Positions 37,732-46,955 of a stretch of DNA of 64,000 nucleotides are shown here, piece by piece. Source of the DNA: Bacillota bacterium (lineage in GTDB: Bacteria > Bacillota > Clostridia > Acetivibrionales > DTU013); NCBI GenBank assembly GCA_023433505.1, contig JAEZCO010000086.1:4598-68597 (forward strand), read 5' to 3'. Within the stretch, counting starts at the first letter, position 1. Each line of letters opens with the position of its first letter. The translations under genes were made by a program, and so were the position numbers. Under the pieces are notes generated by a model, which saw only the letters and a list, made by a program, of their open reading frames with translations, was not told the DNA's origin and did not search any database.

Positions 37732-39126
37732 TTATGTATCTCTGGATAAAATCCTCCTCAATACTTCACTCTGCATGATCTTTTTCAGATCATCCACACC
37801 AAAGTGCTCCAGTATTTTCATTACATTTAGATTATCGAAGGGTGTCAGTATAAAAGAATCTTCGCCAAACTCATTCACCAGCTTTGTAGCCTTTTCAACA
37901 TCAATGTTTGTCCTGGGTCCGCCCGTACAGCCGCCTTTGCAGCCCATGCCTTCAATAAAGTTGGCATTGACCTTTTCACCGCTGCCCAGGCTGTCCAATA
38001 TCCTTTTGCAATCTTTTACTCCGTCTACACGCTTGGCCTTCAGCTTGATAACCCTGGCAGGCTCCAGCCTGTTGACCACCGTTTTGACCGAGAGGCTGAC
38101 GCCTCCCGTCCTGGCATAGATTCTGCCTCCGAAGGAGGCCTGGTCCTTATCGTTTGGCTGCAGCTCCTCCGGATGGATGTCAAGGGCTTTAAATATTTCC
38201 AGCAGTTCTCTGAAATTCAGGACATAATCAATGGAATCCAACAGGTCCGGTTCTTTGATTTCCGCCTTTTTGGCAATGCAGGGTGCGATGAAAACCACCT
38301 TTGCCCCGGGATACAGCTCTTTCAGAATTCTTCCGGAGGCGATCATCGGCGACACCGAGGGTGACATATGCCGGTTTATTTCCGGGTAGCTCTTTTTTAC
38401 CATGTTAAACCATACCGGGCAGCAGCAACTGGTCAGGAAAAAATCCTGCTCTGTTTTTACAAGGTGATTGAATTCCAGTGCTTCCTTTATGGTTAAGATA
38501 TCCGCAAACAGTGCCACTTCGATCATATCTTTGAAACCCAGCAGTCTCAAAGCGGTTCGCAGCTGTCCAATACTGACATCATCACCGAACTGGCCGACAA
38601 TGGCAGGAGCCACGGTGGCATAGACAGGCGTCTTTTGATCTTTCAGCAAGTCAATGAGCGGTACGAATTCGATTTTGTCGGCCAATGCTCCGAAATCACA
38701 TTTGGATAAGCAATACCCGCAACTCAGGCATTTGTTATTTTCAATTACCGGCGGGCGATTCCTCCGGTAGATGTCATTCTCATACTTAACGGCTTGAGTG
38801 CATTCACAGGGCTTGTCGGTACATTCGTCGCAGGGACCGTCAATTTTGACAATCACCGGCAGCTCGACTTTTCCGGAGCTTTTGATTTTCTCAAGCTCGT
38901 CGCTGAAGGCCTCATTCCCTTTGGGGTCCAGCCCCATGGCCACCCGGATGTGGTTTTTTATAAAAGGCATCTCATCGTCGGGAAAACCATAGTCTTGCTT
39001 GATTTCTTCCGCCAGGGCATTTAAATCGGCAGCGCTTTTCAAGCTTCCGTCCCAATATCTCTTTACCACTTCCTGAAAAATAACCATCCGCTTTTCGTCG
39101 AAATTGCTGTATTTTTCTTCCCGCAT
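37732..39126 (-). CDS. [FeFe]-hydrogenase family protein with two [4Fe-4S] ferredoxin sites (group C/D-like)
   Basis: A 464-residue iron hydrogenase-like protein. On the minus strand the start is preceded by GGGAGG. A helical N-terminal part is followed by ferredoxin-type cysteines CDECTDKPCEC (about 99-109) and CLSCGYCLSKC (about 131-141). The H-cluster domain has a variant L1 motif TSCCCPVW (about 231-238), L2 APCIAKKAE and L3 EGMGCKGGCTGG (about 394-405), so the cluster ligands are kept. The L1 form and the single-subunit layout differ from the hydrogen-evolving CpI type and fit the less understood group C/D enzymes, possibly redox-sensing. No partner subunit lies next to it. Confidence 0.85.
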   Translation of the reverse strand: MREEKYSNFDEKRMVIFQEVVKRYWDGSLKSAADLNALAEEIKQDYGFPDDEMPFIKNHIRVAMGLDPKGNEAFSDELEKIKSSGKVELPVIVKIDGPCDECTDKPCECTQAVKYENDIYRRNRPPVIENNKCLSCGYCLSKCDFGALADKIEFVPLIDLLKDQKTPVYATVAPAIVGQFGDDVSIGQLRTALRLLGFKDMIEVALFADILTIKEALEFNHLVKTEQDFFLTSCCCPVWFNMVKKSYPEINRHMSPSVSPMIASGRILKELYPGAKVVFIAPCIAKKAEIKEPDLLDSIDYVLNFRELLEIFKALDIHPEELQPNDKDQASFGGRIYARTGGVSLSVKTVVNRLEPARVIKLKAKRVDGVKDCKRILDSLGSGEKVNANFIEGMGCKGGCTGGPRTNIDVEKATKLVNEFGEDSFILTPFDNLNVMKILEHFGVDDLKKIMQSEVLRRILSRDT

Positions 39127-39147
39127 GTATAAACCTCCCTGTCCTGG

Positions 39148-39163
39148 AGTATTTGCAAATACT
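39148..39163. promoter_or_regulatory. Perfect 16-bp palindrome upstream of the hydrogenase gene
   Basis: AGTATTTGCAAATACT, centred about 30 bases before the hydrogenase start codon on the minus strand; well placed for an operator bound by a dimeric repressor. Confidence 0.5.
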
Positions 39164-39223
39164 ATATAAAATATTATTATACTCCCAGTTATAATAACAA
39201 ATAATCTTAAATAATGTAAGAGA

Positions 39224-39568
39224 GTATTTTTCCAGATAACAGAAGAATTGGTACAGATACTGCTCCTTGTTCGTTATTGTGCTCGCTGAAAGATGCTGCA
39301 CATGCGAAGATAGAAATAGGTACAAGCTTATCTCCATGTCTGTGCTGCCATGGAAAATCTTTTCAACTTGAGGGGTACGGAATTCAAAATCACCGTCTTT
39401 CTGATAAGAAGTCAGCATACCGACTGCACCTAGCTGTATCCGCTCACTATGTGTTAACTTTTCAGCCAATATATGGGTTCCCCAAAGTCTCATGACAATA
39501 CTGGAATCCAATTGATTCAGAAGAATTGTATAGTTATGCAGTTCCATCCAATTAGCGAGATAACCCAA
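39224..39568 (-). pseudogene. Tyrosine-recombinase-like fragment
   Basis: An open minus-strand stretch without ATG or ribosome binding site. The segment LSASTITNKEQYLYQFFCYL resembles the SAM-like core-binding domain of tyrosine recombinases (a helix starting with S-x-x-T-I followed by L-x-x-F-x-x-Y-L). There is no catalytic domain; the frame runs into unrelated sequence and then into the hydrogenase. It is probably a decayed integrase. Confidence 0.35.
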
Positions 39569-39656
39569 AAGTGCCTTCAGGCACAGCTAGTATTAGACCC
39601 TTTCAGGGTTCAAATAAATACCGCCCGTTTTACGGGTGGATGATTATTTTTCATGA
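39562..39656 (+). ncRNA. Three-hairpin block, candidate IS200/IS605-type right end / reRNA remnant
   Basis: GTGCC-ttca-GGCAC, ACCC-tttca-GGGT (or AACCC at 39562 with GGGTT at 39606) and CCGCCCG-tttta-CGGGTGG follow within 80 bases, then ATGATTATTTTTC. The arrangement resembles the 3' structured end of TnpB-associated elements, but no tnpA or tnpB gene is present. Similarity is from memory of the general layout only. Confidence 0.35.
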
Positions 39657-40087
39657 AATAGCCAAAAGGCCAATACGATTTCCGCCATTACTTCCGGATT
39701 CAAGCCGCCAATCTGGAATAGAGTGAACAAAACATGACGTTAAACAAGAAATGATGTTGGCTAAAACAATTTAGTGTAAACTACCACAAAGACAAGCAGG
39801 TAAATAAGTGGATAAAAGACAACAAAAGTGGAAATTAAACTATATACAAGAGAAAAATGTAAATATAAAATTACTACTAAGGTAAATCAAGTACGATCTT
39901 TAAAAGTAATTGGAAAAGTAAAACCTGTTTTGTAGATATAGTCTTGTATCTAAAAAAGCCATCATATGCAGTAAAGAGAAGAAGAAAGAAATTGTAAAAC
40001 GAATACATGAAAAAGTGATGATGAATCATAAAAAAAATTAGAAAGATCTATGCTCTCAAAGATAATTTAATGTTATTGGAGGGTAAT

Positions 40088-40879
40088 GTGGGTGCATATA
40101 TAGAATTTTTTAAAAGATCATTCCTGCAACAGTATGCCTACAGGATAAATTCGTTTATTCAAATAGCAAGTTCAATGTTAAAATTATTTGTTCAAGTAAG
40201 TGTATGGTCAGCCCTATATCATAATACAGGCGAAATAAACGGCATATCATTACAAGATATGATTAGTTTCCTAATCATTAATCTTATAATAACAAGTATT
40301 GCTAATACAAATATAGGTAACCAAATAGGGCAAAGGGTATCGGAAGGGACGATAGGGATTGACTTTATCAGACCTGTAAGTTTTAAATTTTATTTGATCT
40401 CGGAAGATATGGGAGCGGCTTTTTTTAAAATTCTTTTTAATGTGTTACCTGTATGTATTTTTGCCAGTCTATTCTGGGGCGTACAGTTTCCTGCCAGGCT
40501 TTCACATATCATTCTGTTTGCTGTTTCCATGATTTTAGGGATAGCGCTTATGTATCAGATAGATTATGTTTTAGGCCTGCTGGCTTTCTGGTTCAAAACA
40601 GCATTCTATATGGAGTGGTTTTCAAGAGCCTTTTTCGAGTTGTTTGCAGGAACATTTGTGCCATTATGGTTTTATCCTCATGTACTTTATAAAATAAGTC
40701 AATACTTGCCTTTTCGGTATGTCTTGTTTGACCCGATCTCTATTTATCTGGAAAAGGTATCCACAGGCAGTGCAAATGACATTATTTTAGTGCAATTGAT
40801 TTGGATTTTGCTGTTGCAGCTAATTGAATATGTTATGTGGAATCAGATCAGATCAATAGTAACTGTCCATGGAGGTTAA
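40088..40879 (+). CDS. ABC-2 type exporter permease 1 (PF06182-like)
   Basis: A 263-residue membrane protein with about six hydrophobic segments. GTG at 40088 lies 5 bases after GGAGG; an ATG six codons earlier would put the ribosome binding site inside the gene. Segments such as GTIGIDFIRPVSFKFYLIS (about residues 90-108) correspond to the conserved 'G..d..L.kPv....' stretch of this permease family. Such permeases work as pairs with one ATPase to export lipids, antibiotics or peptides. The next two genes supply the partner permease and the ATPase, almost without gaps. Confidence 0.85.
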   Translation: MGAYIEFFKRSFLQQYAYRINSFIQIASSMLKLFVQVSVWSALYHNTGEINGISLQDMISFLIINLIITSIANTNIGNQIGQRVSEGTIGIDFIRPVSFKFYLISEDMGAAFFKILFNVLPVCIFASLFWGVQFPARLSHIILFAVSMILGIALMYQIDYVLGLLAFWFKTAFYMEWFSRAFFELFAGTFVPLWFYPHVLYKISQYLPFRYVLFDPISIYLEKVSTGSANDIILVQLIWILLLQLIEYVMWNQIRSIVTVHGG

Positions 40880-40880
40880 G

Positions 40881-41681
40881 ATGGATTACCTTAAACTATA
40901 TTTGGAATTTATAAAAATTAAACTTAATGGCATTATTATTCATAGGAGTGCGTTCTTTTGGTCATCTGTATCAAAAGCTGCTGTATGGGCAACAGAGTTT
41001 CTTTTGATATGGATTATGGTTAAGCAGTTTAAATCCATTAACGGATGGTCGGCTTATGAGGTAATGTTTCTTTACGCGTTAAATCTTACATCATATTCAT
41101 TTGCAGGTTTCTTCCTTTTTGGATTATCCTTTAGTTTGCCAAACCTGATTAATTCAGGAGAGTTTGACGAGGTATTAATAAAACCGATGAACAATTTTTT
41201 ATATCTTGTTTGTAGAGAATTCAATACAGGTTACTTCAGTAATATTTCCATATCAATAACGGTCATGGTAATTTGTTTACTAAAATTGAAAATTTCTTTT
41301 GGAATTTTAAGCCTGTTATTCTTTATAATGGTTATTTTAGGCGGCGTGTTAATTCAAGGGGCTGCATTCATGTTTTCATCCGTTCCGGCTTTTTGGATAA
41401 TACAAAGCAGTGGCTTAAGGTTTATTGCAAATGATTTCCGGGGATTTATCAGATACCCTGTCTCAGTCTATAATAAAGTTATTCAAGTTACTCTTACTTT
41501 TATTATCCCATATGCTTTCATCAGTTTTTATCCATCACAGTATTTTTTAAAGAAAAATGATTTTTTAATGTTTAACTCATATATACAGTATCTGTCTCCG
41601 GTGGTAGGGATAATATTATTTGCATTGGCGTATAGATTTTGGAATATCGGGGTTAGGCATTATAAGAGTTCAGGTTCATGA
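40881..41681 (+). CDS. ABC-2 type exporter permease 2 (PF06182-like)
   Basis: A 266-residue membrane protein, second half of the transporter pore. ATG at 40881 follows CATGGAGGTTAAG, the site lying at the very end of permease 1. The INSGEFDEVLIKPMNNFLYL stretch (about residues 92-111) is the equivalent of the RPVSF region in permease 1, and six hydrophobic segments are visible. Both permeases are clearly AT-richer than the housekeeping genes outside the island. Confidence 0.85.
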   Translation: MDYLKLYLEFIKIKLNGIIIHRSAFFWSSVSKAAVWATEFLLIWIMVKQFKSINGWSAYEVMFLYALNLTSYSFAGFFLFGLSFSLPNLINSGEFDEVLIKPMNNFLYLVCREFNTGYFSNISISITVMVICLLKLKISFGILSLLFFIMVILGGVLIQGAAFMFSSVPAFWIIQSSGLRFIANDFRGFIRYPVSVYNKVIQVTLTFIIPYAFISFYPSQYFLKKNDFLMFNSYIQYLSPVVGIILFALAYRFWNIGVRHYKSSGS

Positions 41682-41691
41682 GGGGGATACT

Positions 41692-42702
41692 ATGGCATTA
41701 ATTGAAATGAAAAATGTTACAAAGGAATTTAAAACCTTAAAGCGACAGAAAGGGATATTAAATATAATTAAATCCATTATTTCAAAAGAATTTGAAATAA
41801 AAAAGGCTGTTGATAATATCAGCCTTAGTATTGATAGAGGAGAGTTGGTCGGATATATCGGACCAAACGGAGCAGGTAAATCTACAACAGTTAAAATGCT
41901 CTCTGGAATACTGACACCATCTGCCGGAAAAATCTTTATAGATGGCATGGTACCTCATGAAAATAGAAAAGAAAATGCAATGAAGATTGGTGTTGTATTC
42001 GGACAACGTTCACAATTATATTGGGACCTCCCAATGGAGGATACTTTTCAGCTTTATAAAAAAATGTATAAAGTTGATGATAAAACATATCGAAGAAATG
42101 TAGATTTTTATGTTGAATTGCTTGAAATGCAGGAATTTTTGCATAGACCGGTAAGACAATTAAGTCTGGGGCAGAAAATGAGAGGGAACCTGGCAATTGC
42201 ATTACTTCACGACCCCAATATCGTATACCTTGATGAACCTACTATAGGACTTGATGTAGTTGCAAAAAGCAATATTAGAAAATTTATACGGGAAATAAAC
42301 AAAGAAAAAAATACGACAGTGATTTTGACAACACATGATATGGATGATATTGAACAGATTTGCTCTAGATTAGTTATGATAGATCAGGGAAGGGTCATAT
42401 ATGACGGGTCTCTTGACTCTTTCAAGGTAAAATACGGAAGTGAATATGTGTTGGCGGTAGATTTTGAGGACGAGAATACTATTATATCAGACCCAAGGTT
42501 AAAGGTTATTAAGGAACAAGGGCGGAGCAAACATATTCTATTTGATAAAAGGACTGTGGGCGTTGCTAATGTGATTGTAAGTATAACTCAGAACTATAAG
42601 ATTACTGATATCAGCATTAAGGAGGCAGATATAGAGGATGTAGTAAGAGAGATATATATAAACAATAAAATTACGGAAAATAAGTGCATTGCAATAGGTT
42701 GA
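41692..42702 (+). CDS. ABC exporter ATP-binding protein
   Basis: A 336-residue ATPase. ATG at 41692 follows ATGAGGGGGATAC. Walker A is GPNGAGKST (about residues 59-67), the Q-loop GVVFGQRSQL, the signature LSLGQKMR (about 157-164), Walker B IVYLDEPTIGLD (about 177-188) and the switch histidine in TTHDMDDIE. The C-terminal about 100 residues are the extra domain seen in DrrA/NatA-like drug and lipid exporters. It would energise the two permeases just upstream; cargo is unknown but presumably the product of the downstream enzymes (inference). Confidence 0.93.
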   Translation: MALIEMKNVTKEFKTLKRQKGILNIIKSIISKEFEIKKAVDNISLSIDRGELVGYIGPNGAGKSTTVKMLSGILTPSAGKIFIDGMVPHENRKENAMKIGVVFGQRSQLYWDLPMEDTFQLYKKMYKVDDKTYRRNVDFYVELLEMQEFLHRPVRQLSLGQKMRGNLAIALLHDPNIVYLDEPTIGLDVVAKSNIRKFIREINKEKNTTVILTTHDMDDIEQICSRLVMIDQGRVIYDGSLDSFKVKYGSEYVLAVDFEDENTIISDPRLKVIKEQGRSKHILFDKRTVGVANVIVSITQNYKITDISIKEADIEDVVREIYINNKITENKCIAIG

Positions 42703-42732
42703 AATCAAATCAGGAATTGGAGGGGATTTTTA

Positions 42733-44355
42733 GTGACTAAACTTACCAGTGAGCAAGCATTAATTTTGGATATTGCCAAGAATGCTTTAAATATTGAGGA
42801 CTTACAAGTAAATGAAGAGATTATAAGCAACATGGACTGGGATTTATTTTTAAAAACTGCACTAGATCATAAAGTGTTTCTACTAGCATACAAGGCAGTT
42901 TTCAGATACTTGCCGAATTTTTATGTAGACAAGTATAAGCAAGAATATAATGCTATTATAAACAAAATAAACTGTATTGTTGAAGAGATTGAAAGGGTTT
43001 GCAAACTTGCAGATGAAAATGCTATAAGATATGTTGTATTTAAAGGTATTTCTTTTTCAAAAATTATTTATGATGATATCTATGCCAGACAATTTCACGA
43101 TATTGATATTTTAGTCGAAGAAGATGACATGATTAAGCTGGATTATATTATAAGAAAAAACGATTATTTTCAGGTATATTATTTTGATTCGCATAATTCG
43201 TCGTTTAAGCTGCTTCCTTTTCCGTTGCTTAAAGATCCTGGTCACCATGAATATTTTGAATACTGTATAAAGCTGAAAAATAATGAAATTATAAAACTCG
43301 AAATTGCAAGATTTCTCCATATTATTAAAGATAGGCATATTAGTAGTTTTTCATGGGGTATCCAAGTTCTTCAAATAAATGATTTTATTATAAGTACTTT
43401 TGATTTTTATCATACTCTTCTATCTTTATGTGAGAATACCTATATAAATTCTGAAGAGATGTGTAGTTCACTTGGCAAATACATGATTAGAGATTATATT
43501 GACTTATATACTTTCTGTTCAAAATATAAAAATAAAATCAATTGGGATGAGTTCAAGGAAATGGCAATCAAATATGATGTATTAAATCAAATAACTATAG
43601 TTTTCGAAAACTTATTCCAAATTTATGAGGATAATTGGGTTCTTGATATTAAAGAACACCTAAAGAAGAATCATAATTACAATCCGTATCCTGAACTTAA
43701 ATGGAAAAACTCCTTTGTGAATAGAATATTTTCAGGAATGGAAGGGAAAATCGAAACAATTCAACAAATAAAAGAAAAAATTTTTAGCAAGCCAGTCTCT
43801 CCATTAATATCTGTATCAAAATCTAGGAATATTCAAGAATGTGATCTATTTGATACAAATAATTATTATTATTTAGAGAATAAGTATATGCTGGACTTAA
43901 GGTTTCTAATTTCCTATGACGAAAGCAACTTGTTTCTTTTGCTGAATATGGATAAAAGAATGTATAAAAACCTCAATAAATATATTTTTGAATTTCGTGT
44001 ATTTGATAATGATATGGGGAGTAGGGTTATGACAACATTCGTTGACATATCACGTAATGAAAATGATATAGTATGTGGTTATTGTAATTCATATGATTCA
44101 TTTAGTTCAAATGATTTAAGGGCAAATGAATTATTCAAACGTTGTAATGGGGAAATAATCAATTTTGATGAAATTAGTATCATAAAAACTGCTGTTCCTT
44201 TTAAGGACTTATTAATAGATGTTTCAAAACCTTTATTAAAGGTTGCATATTGTTTGACACTTTTAAAGAAAGTGTATGAACACGTGTATCAACCTATTTG
44301 TTCTTCTGCTAAGTCATTTTTTGATAACAATATAGTAGAAATTAAAGTTTCATAA
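42733..44355 (+). CDS. Nucleotidyltransferase-family protein (NTP_transf_5-like)
   Basis: A 540-residue protein; the GTG start at 42733 follows GGAGGGGATTTTTA. Residues about 1-300 match the NTP_transf_5 pattern: the YVVFKGISFSKIIYDD stretch (about residue 99) followed by ARQFHDIDILVEE (about 117-129) with the metal-binding D-x-D. The C-terminal 240 residues are unassigned and may be an acceptor-binding domain. Members of this family are often found inside clusters for ribosomally made peptides or cell-surface glycans, but their reaction is not established. It lies between exporter genes and radical SAM genes, so it probably modifies the same product. Confidence 0.75.
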   Translation: MTKLTSEQALILDIAKNALNIEDLQVNEEIISNMDWDLFLKTALDHKVFLLAYKAVFRYLPNFYVDKYKQEYNAIINKINCIVEEIERVCKLADENAIRYVVFKGISFSKIIYDDIYARQFHDIDILVEEDDMIKLDYIIRKNDYFQVYYFDSHNSSFKLLPFPLLKDPGHHEYFEYCIKLKNNEIIKLEIARFLHIIKDRHISSFSWGIQVLQINDFIISTFDFYHTLLSLCENTYINSEEMCSSLGKYMIRDYIDLYTFCSKYKNKINWDEFKEMAIKYDVLNQITIVFENLFQIYEDNWVLDIKEHLKKNHNYNPYPELKWKNSFVNRIFSGMEGKIETIQQIKEKIFSKPVSPLISVSKSRNIQECDLFDTNNYYYLENKYMLDLRFLISYDESNLFLLLNMDKRMYKNLNKYIFEFRVFDNDMGSRVMTTFVDISRNENDIVCGYCNSYDSFSSNDLRANELFKRCNGEIINFDEISIIKTAVPFKDLLIDVSKPLLKVAYCLTLLKKVYEHVYQPICSSAKSFFDNNIVEIKVS

Positions 44356-44414
44356 ATGCTTCCCAATTTAATTTTCTATACAGTTTAAATCAATAAAAAT
44401 TTGTGAGGTATAAT

Positions 44415-45785
44415 ATGGTAATTGGATATAACCTTAAAGGAAATATAACATCACTGAGTGATTATAAAGTAGGCCTTTCGATCAAAAGGAATTCAAAAAG
44501 ATTAAGGGACTTTGTTGAAGGAATGACTTTAAAGGAGAAATTACTTAATGCTAAAGGTATGATAATGGTCCATCAACCTACAAATACCAGTATAGCACAT
44601 TTTAATTTTATTCACAGCCAGCATTTTTTTCCCTTAAGTATTTTAGATTATGCTGTAGCTATACAAAACTTGGTTTGTAGGAATATACCTTCACTTCCTA
44701 TTCTCTCCATTGATTCACATGATTATGGACCTTGTGATTTTAGATGCCTGGATTGTTTGGCGGAAGAGACTAGAACATGGGGAGAAAAAAAACTGGGTTT
44801 TAAGAATTTTGACCCAGTTCATTATGAAGCAGTATTGACAGAAATCAGCAGATATTCTCGGGAAAGAGGATGTGAATCTGTAAGGTTTGAAATGTCTGGT
44901 GAAGGCAATCCTGATATGTATTCCCATAGAGCAAGAATTATTAGGCATGCTAAGGAAAAGTGTAATATGGGAGTGGTGTATGTAAGTTCTGGAAGTCGTT
45001 TGACAAAGGAGTCCATTGATGCTCTTGTTGAATGTGCATCATATATAAGAATAAGTTTTCCGGGACTTAACAATGACGCATATTCTATTTATTCTAGGCA
45101 AGCCGGAAATCGTAAGGACCAGTTTACATATGATGCTGCTTTGAGACTACTGGAAACACTGACTAATAGAAGGGCACAGTGTGGAAGAGATGGTGAATTA
45201 TTAATTGGTATTAGGACATGCATGCGTCCTGAAAATGAAGGCTGGTATAATAAAACTGCCCTTCGTATTGGTGAATTAGGGGCTGACAGTTTTCAAATTG
45301 TAAAGATACTTGTTCCCATTGGATATAATGTTCAGGATTTTCCTTTATCTAATGAAACAATTTATGAATTACAGGAAGTTAAAAGAAAAAAGGGGGATGG
45401 AAAGCTGATGCATGTCCAAGTGCCCCAAAAACTTGACTATATGTATTATAGCAGAGAAATCGATGAACTAATAAAACCAGCTGAATGTTTTAGCTCATCA
45501 GTATCACCAATATTATACGGGCCTCATCTCGTAATATGCACACATTGGGGAAAAATTACTGATATTGAGAATTCACATTATGGAGTAATAACTGGTGAAC
45601 CTGGTCAGCTAAATAATATAATTGCCGGGAATAGAGCAAATAAGATTAGAGATCATGTGCCTAGCCGCTGTAATGATTGCTGTTCTATATATGATAACCT
45701 GATTATGTCAGCAATTAAAGCACAGTTATCACTTGCTAAGGATCCTAATGAAGTAGGTTTTTATTTGACTTATTATCCAAAGTAA
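44415..45785 (+). CDS. Radical SAM protein with C-terminal cysteine-rich (SPASM-like) domain
   Basis: A 456-residue enzyme; ATG at 44415 follows GTGAGGTATAAT with proper spacing. The [4Fe-4S]-SAM motif is CDFRCLDC (Cys about 107, 111, 114), and MSGEGNP corresponds to the GGE SAM-binding motif. Near the C-terminus cysteines in CFSSSVSPIL, VICTHWG and SRCNDCCSIYD could hold an auxiliary cluster. An about 100-residue N-terminal extension precedes the barrel. It is paralogous to the protein at 48089-49321, and each is followed by a pyruvate-kinase-like gene. The substrate is unknown; no obvious precursor peptide was found. Confidence 0.82.
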   Translation: MVIGYNLKGNITSLSDYKVGLSIKRNSKRLRDFVEGMTLKEKLLNAKGMIMVHQPTNTSIAHFNFIHSQHFFPLSILDYAVAIQNLVCRNIPSLPILSIDSHDYGPCDFRCLDCLAEETRTWGEKKLGFKNFDPVHYEAVLTEISRYSRERGCESVRFEMSGEGNPDMYSHRARIIRHAKEKCNMGVVYVSSGSRLTKESIDALVECASYIRISFPGLNNDAYSIYSRQAGNRKDQFTYDAALRLLETLTNRRAQCGRDGELLIGIRTCMRPENEGWYNKTALRIGELGADSFQIVKILVPIGYNVQDFPLSNETIYELQEVKRKKGDGKLMHVQVPQKLDYMYYSREIDELIKPAECFSSSVSPILYGPHLVICTHWGKITDIENSHYGVITGEPGQLNNIIAGNRANKIRDHVPSRCNDCCSIYDNLIMSAIKAQLSLAKDPNEVGFYLTYYPK

Positions 45786-45878
45786 CTTAATTCCGTTAGG
45801 CAGAAATTTAAGATTTATTAAATAGTTCTTTATTAATAATAAGTATTAATTATAAAACTAATTGGAAAGGGTAGAGAT

Positions 45879-46916
45879 ATGACTCGCAACTTAGAAATTA
45901 TTTCAACGGTACGTTCTTCAAAGTTAGAACCTTTCTATGAAGAGAGAGTGAGAAGATTGGTTATATTAGGATCAACTATTCTTCGATATAATATAAGCAA
46001 ACACGATGCGGTTGATTATGTTAAAGATATTTTTACAGCGAAAGATATAATTTCAAGCATGAATTTGCTTACTAAAATCAAGATTATGGTGGATATTCCG
46101 TTGCCAGGGACAAAAATAAGGCTTGGGCGATTTCCTCAAAATGAAATAAAAGTAGCGAAAGGGCAGAAAGTTATATTTAAGAGCAGCTTTGAACCAGTCT
46201 GTTTTGGTGACTTCATACCTATAAAATGCGATGCAATAGGAAATAAAGTATTTCATGAACAAATTATAGTATATGGTGATGGTGAAGGTAGATTTATTAT
46301 CGATGATATCATCGATGACAACAGTTTTTCAGCACTTTCCCAAAATAGTTTCTCAATGTGGTCTCATAAAGGTATTCATATTGGTAGTATTACAAATCAA
46401 ATGAGTGATCCAATTGAAGTTAGAAAGTACATAGATTTTCTATCAAGCATTTCACCCGATATGGTAGCTTTTTCATTTGTAGAAAGTTCAGAGCAGGTAA
46501 TCAATCTAAAAAAACTTTTTAGCGCCATATTAGAGCAAAAAAAAATTGATTTTGTCAGTAAAATAGAGACATCAACAGGGGTAAAAAATATAGAAGACAT
46601 AGCAGAATTATCTGACTACATCATGATAGCAAGAGGTGATTTAGCCTTGACATCACCTTTCACAATGTTAGGAATATATCAAAAAAGGATAATAGAAGCG
46701 TGTAAAAAGAAAGGTGTAAACGTATATGTGGCCACAGATATACTGGATTCTTTATATTTTAAATCTATTCCTTCAAGAGCAGAGATTATTGATATAACTG
46801 ATTTAATTATTAGTGAAGTTGCTGGAGTCGTATTATCAGCACCTCTTTCTGCTTGTGAAAATTCGGAATTGGTTATTGGGACAATTAAAGAAATCCAACA
46901 CCTAATTGAGAAATAA
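45879..46916 (+). CDS. Short pyruvate-kinase-like protein, copy 1
   Basis: A 345-residue protein; the start follows GGAAAGGGTAGAGAT. It matches the barrel and B domain of pyruvate kinase: LRYNIS (R36, N38, S40, equal to R-x-N-x-S of the PEP/K+ site), MVDIPLPGTKIRLG, IVYGDGEG in the B domain, MVAFSFVESSEQV, FVSKIETSTG (catalytic Lys and metal Glu about 228-230), IARGDLAL (metal Asp), ATDILDSL and PSRAEIIDITD. The C-terminal allosteric domain of glycolytic pyruvate kinase (about 120 residues) is missing. It could bind PEP or pyruvate and a metal, but its position next to radical SAM genes argues for a specialised role. Confidence 0.82.
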   Translation: MTRNLEIISTVRSSKLEPFYEERVRRLVILGSTILRYNISKHDAVDYVKDIFTAKDIISSMNLLTKIKIMVDIPLPGTKIRLGRFPQNEIKVAKGQKVIFKSSFEPVCFGDFIPIKCDAIGNKVFHEQIIVYGDGEGRFIIDDIIDDNSFSALSQNSFSMWSHKGIHIGSITNQMSDPIEVRKYIDFLSSISPDMVAFSFVESSEQVINLKKLFSAILEQKKIDFVSKIETSTGVKNIEDIAELSDYIMIARGDLALTSPFTMLGIYQKRIIEACKKKGVNVYVATDILDSLYFKSIPSRAEIIDITDLIISEVAGVVLSAPLSACENSELVIGTIKEIQHLIEK

Positions 46917-46955
46917 CTATTTATATATACTTATATGGATAAAGGAGTTAAGTTA

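Larger units (their letters stand above)
39127..40087. other. 960-base region with mobile-DNA remnants at the left edge of the AT-rich island
   Basis: It contains the palindrome near the hydrogenase start, a minus-strand fragment resembling a tyrosine recombinase (39224-39568), a three-hairpin block (39562-39656), and about 400 AT-rich bases (39660-40070) in which I see no convincing gene. Confidence 0.5.

Noticed and set aside
37569..37778. 69-codon frame between the stalk-domain lipoprotein and the hydrogenase gene
   Set aside because: TTG start without ribosome binding site, overlaps the hydrogenase 3' end, and has no recognisable motif.
45879..46916. Annotation as glycolytic pyruvate kinase (pyk) or PEP mutase
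   Set aside because: The C-terminal regulatory domain is missing and the K-G-P-E loop is changed, and the PEP mutase EDK-x5-NS motif is absent, so neither name is justified.
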